From Actinomycetes bacterium (GTDB lineage: Bacteria; Actinomycetota; Acidimicrobiia; Acidimicrobiales; Bog-793), in contig JAKAOD010000211.1 in NCBI GenBank assembly GCA_021823365.1, positions 1 through 5,992 of the forward strand: DNA of 5,992 nt. The letters are read 5' to 3'. The notes beneath the pieces are model-generated. The model ran no database searches. It was not told where the DNA came from and worked only from the letters and a program-made list of their open reading frames with translations. Positions 5,532 to 5,992 of this stretch are shown in pieces (within the stretch, counting starts at the first letter, position 1; the number at the start of each line of letters is the position of its first letter). The translations under genes and the position numbers were made by a program.

Positions 5532-5575
5532 CGGTCGTCGGCCGGTCGGGCCCCCGACCGATCCCTCGACGACCG
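5532..5575 (+). promoter_or_regulatory. Nested inverted repeat upstream of the amidohydrolase start
   Basis: CGGTCGTCG (5532-5540) pairs perfectly with CGACGACCG (5567-5575), and just inside it CGGTCGGG (5543-5550) pairs perfectly with CCCGACCG (5553-5560). Only 2 bases on the left and 6 on the right are left between the stems. The whole 44-base element ends about 10 bases before the ribosome binding site. It could be a leader hairpin or a large DNA operator; it does not cover the ribosome site. Confidence 0.55.
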
Positions 5576-5595
5576 TCCCCGATGAGAGGAGCGCG

Positions 5596-5992
5596 ATGAG
5601 CGTCGATGTGCACAACCACGTCATGCCCACCGAGGTGCTCGACCTGTTGCGGGCCGAGCCCGGGTACGGCGTCACGCTCGACGACGCCAACAACTGGGGC
5701 GGCGCCCACCACGCGCCGTTCCCGGTCACCCCGTCCTTCTACGACCCGGTCGCGAAGCTGGCGTACATGGACGAGCGGAAGGTCGGCGCCGCAGTGACCT
5801 CGCCTCCTCCCCCCCTGTTCTTCTACGAGGTCGACACTGCCGCCGCCGAGCGGCTCTGCCAGGCGACCAACGAAGGGCTCACCCGGTTCTGCCGCCACGA
5901 CCCGGAGCGTCTCCACTGGCTCGCCAACCTTCCCATGCAGGATCCCGAGGCGGCCGTGACCGCCTACCGGGCGGCGGTGCAGGACGGGATCG
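5596..5992 (+). CDS. Amidohydrolase, ACMSD-like (aminocarboxymuconate semialdehyde decarboxylase type), 3'-truncated by the window
   Basis: The first 132 residues of a TIM-barrel metal enzyme of the amidohydrolase-2/ACMSD group, cytoplasmic decarboxylases and hydrolases of aromatic catabolism (for example 2-amino-3-carboxymuconate-6-semialdehyde decarboxylase). The N-terminal metal motif is visible as VDVHNHVMP, with His6 and His8 as the HxH zinc ligands. A loop typical of the family follows (VGAAVTSPPPPLFFY, 64-78), and then the helix and strand pattern ATNEGLTRFCRHDPERLHWLANLPMQDPEAA. The later ligands and the catalytic region lie beyond the right edge. The ATG at 5596 follows AGGAG at 5587-5591 by 4 bases. 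It is preceded by a terminator and by its own leader structure, so it has its own promoter and is probably the first gene of a further plus-strand unit. Its presence beside the monooxygenase and cyclase supports a shared catabolic pathway, but the exact substrate cannot be read from this part. Confidence 0.85.
   Translation, partial: MSVDVHNHVMPTEVLDLLRAEPGYGVTLDDANNWGGAHHAPFPVTPSFYDPVAKLAYMDERKVGAAVTSPPPPLFFYEVDTAAAERLCQATNEGLTRFCRHDPERLHWLANLPMQDPEAAVTAYRAAVQDGI

Larger units (their letters stand above)
5252..5595. other. 344-base gene-free region between solute-binding protein and amidohydrolase genes
   Basis: It begins with a terminator-like hairpin (5271-5312). From about 5313 to 5480 it is GC-rich, with no convincing reading frame, repeat or RNA gene. 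Its right end holds a short palindrome, CGACC-G-GGTCG (5490-5500), two direct copies of ACATGATT (5506-5513 and 5522-5529), and a nested inverted repeat (5532-5575) just before the ribosome site of the next gene. The promoter for the amidohydrolase most likely lies around 5480-5530, where the base composition drops in GC, but no clear -35/-10 pair is visible. Confidence 0.7.

Overview
The window is high-GC DNA with GTG and TTG start codons, strong GGAGG-type ribosome binding sites and dense coding, which fits a high-GC actinobacterium. The sequence alone does not fix the genus. No RNA gene, mobile element, CRISPR array or phage gene was found.

Layout. The left two thirds is a minus-strand gene set read from right to left: a winged-helix/coiled-coil putative regulator (2864-3730), a cyclase-family metal hydrolase (1770-2747), a small cupin (1273-1689) and an FAD-dependent aromatic-ring monooxygenase (11-1276). 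The close spacing, with the cupin and monooxygenase overlapping, suggests one transcription unit led by its own regulator. A 216-base divergent region separates it from a plus-strand gene for an exported solute-binding protein of the branched-chain amino acid/amide type (3947-5251), which ends at a strong hairpin. After a 344-base gene-free stretch, a second plus-strand gene begins. It encodes an amidohydrolase of the ACMSD-like (aminocarboxymuconate semialdehyde decarboxylase) type and runs off the right edge (5596-5992).

How the genes may work together (inference). A binding protein captures a small organic compound, a flavin monooxygenase hydroxylates an aromatic or N-heteroaromatic ring, a cyclase-family hydrolase opens or cleaves a cyclic or amide intermediate, and an ACMSD-type enzyme decarboxylates or hydrolyses a downstream acid. 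The monooxygenase most resembles 2,6-dihydroxypyridine 3-hydroxylase, so an N-heterocycle such as a pyridine derivative is a reasonable guess, but the substrate is not proved. No permease or ATPase genes are in the window.

The least expected signals lie between the genes. The leader of the cyclase gene has a perfect 10-bp inverted repeat that would hide its Shine-Dalgarno sequence. The leader of the binding-protein gene has a nested hairpin with two mutually exclusive basal stems. The leader of the amidohydrolase has a nested 9+8 bp inverted repeat. The monooxygenase has no ATG, GTG or TTG in a plausible start position; the nearest option is a CTG that overlaps the cupin stop codon.
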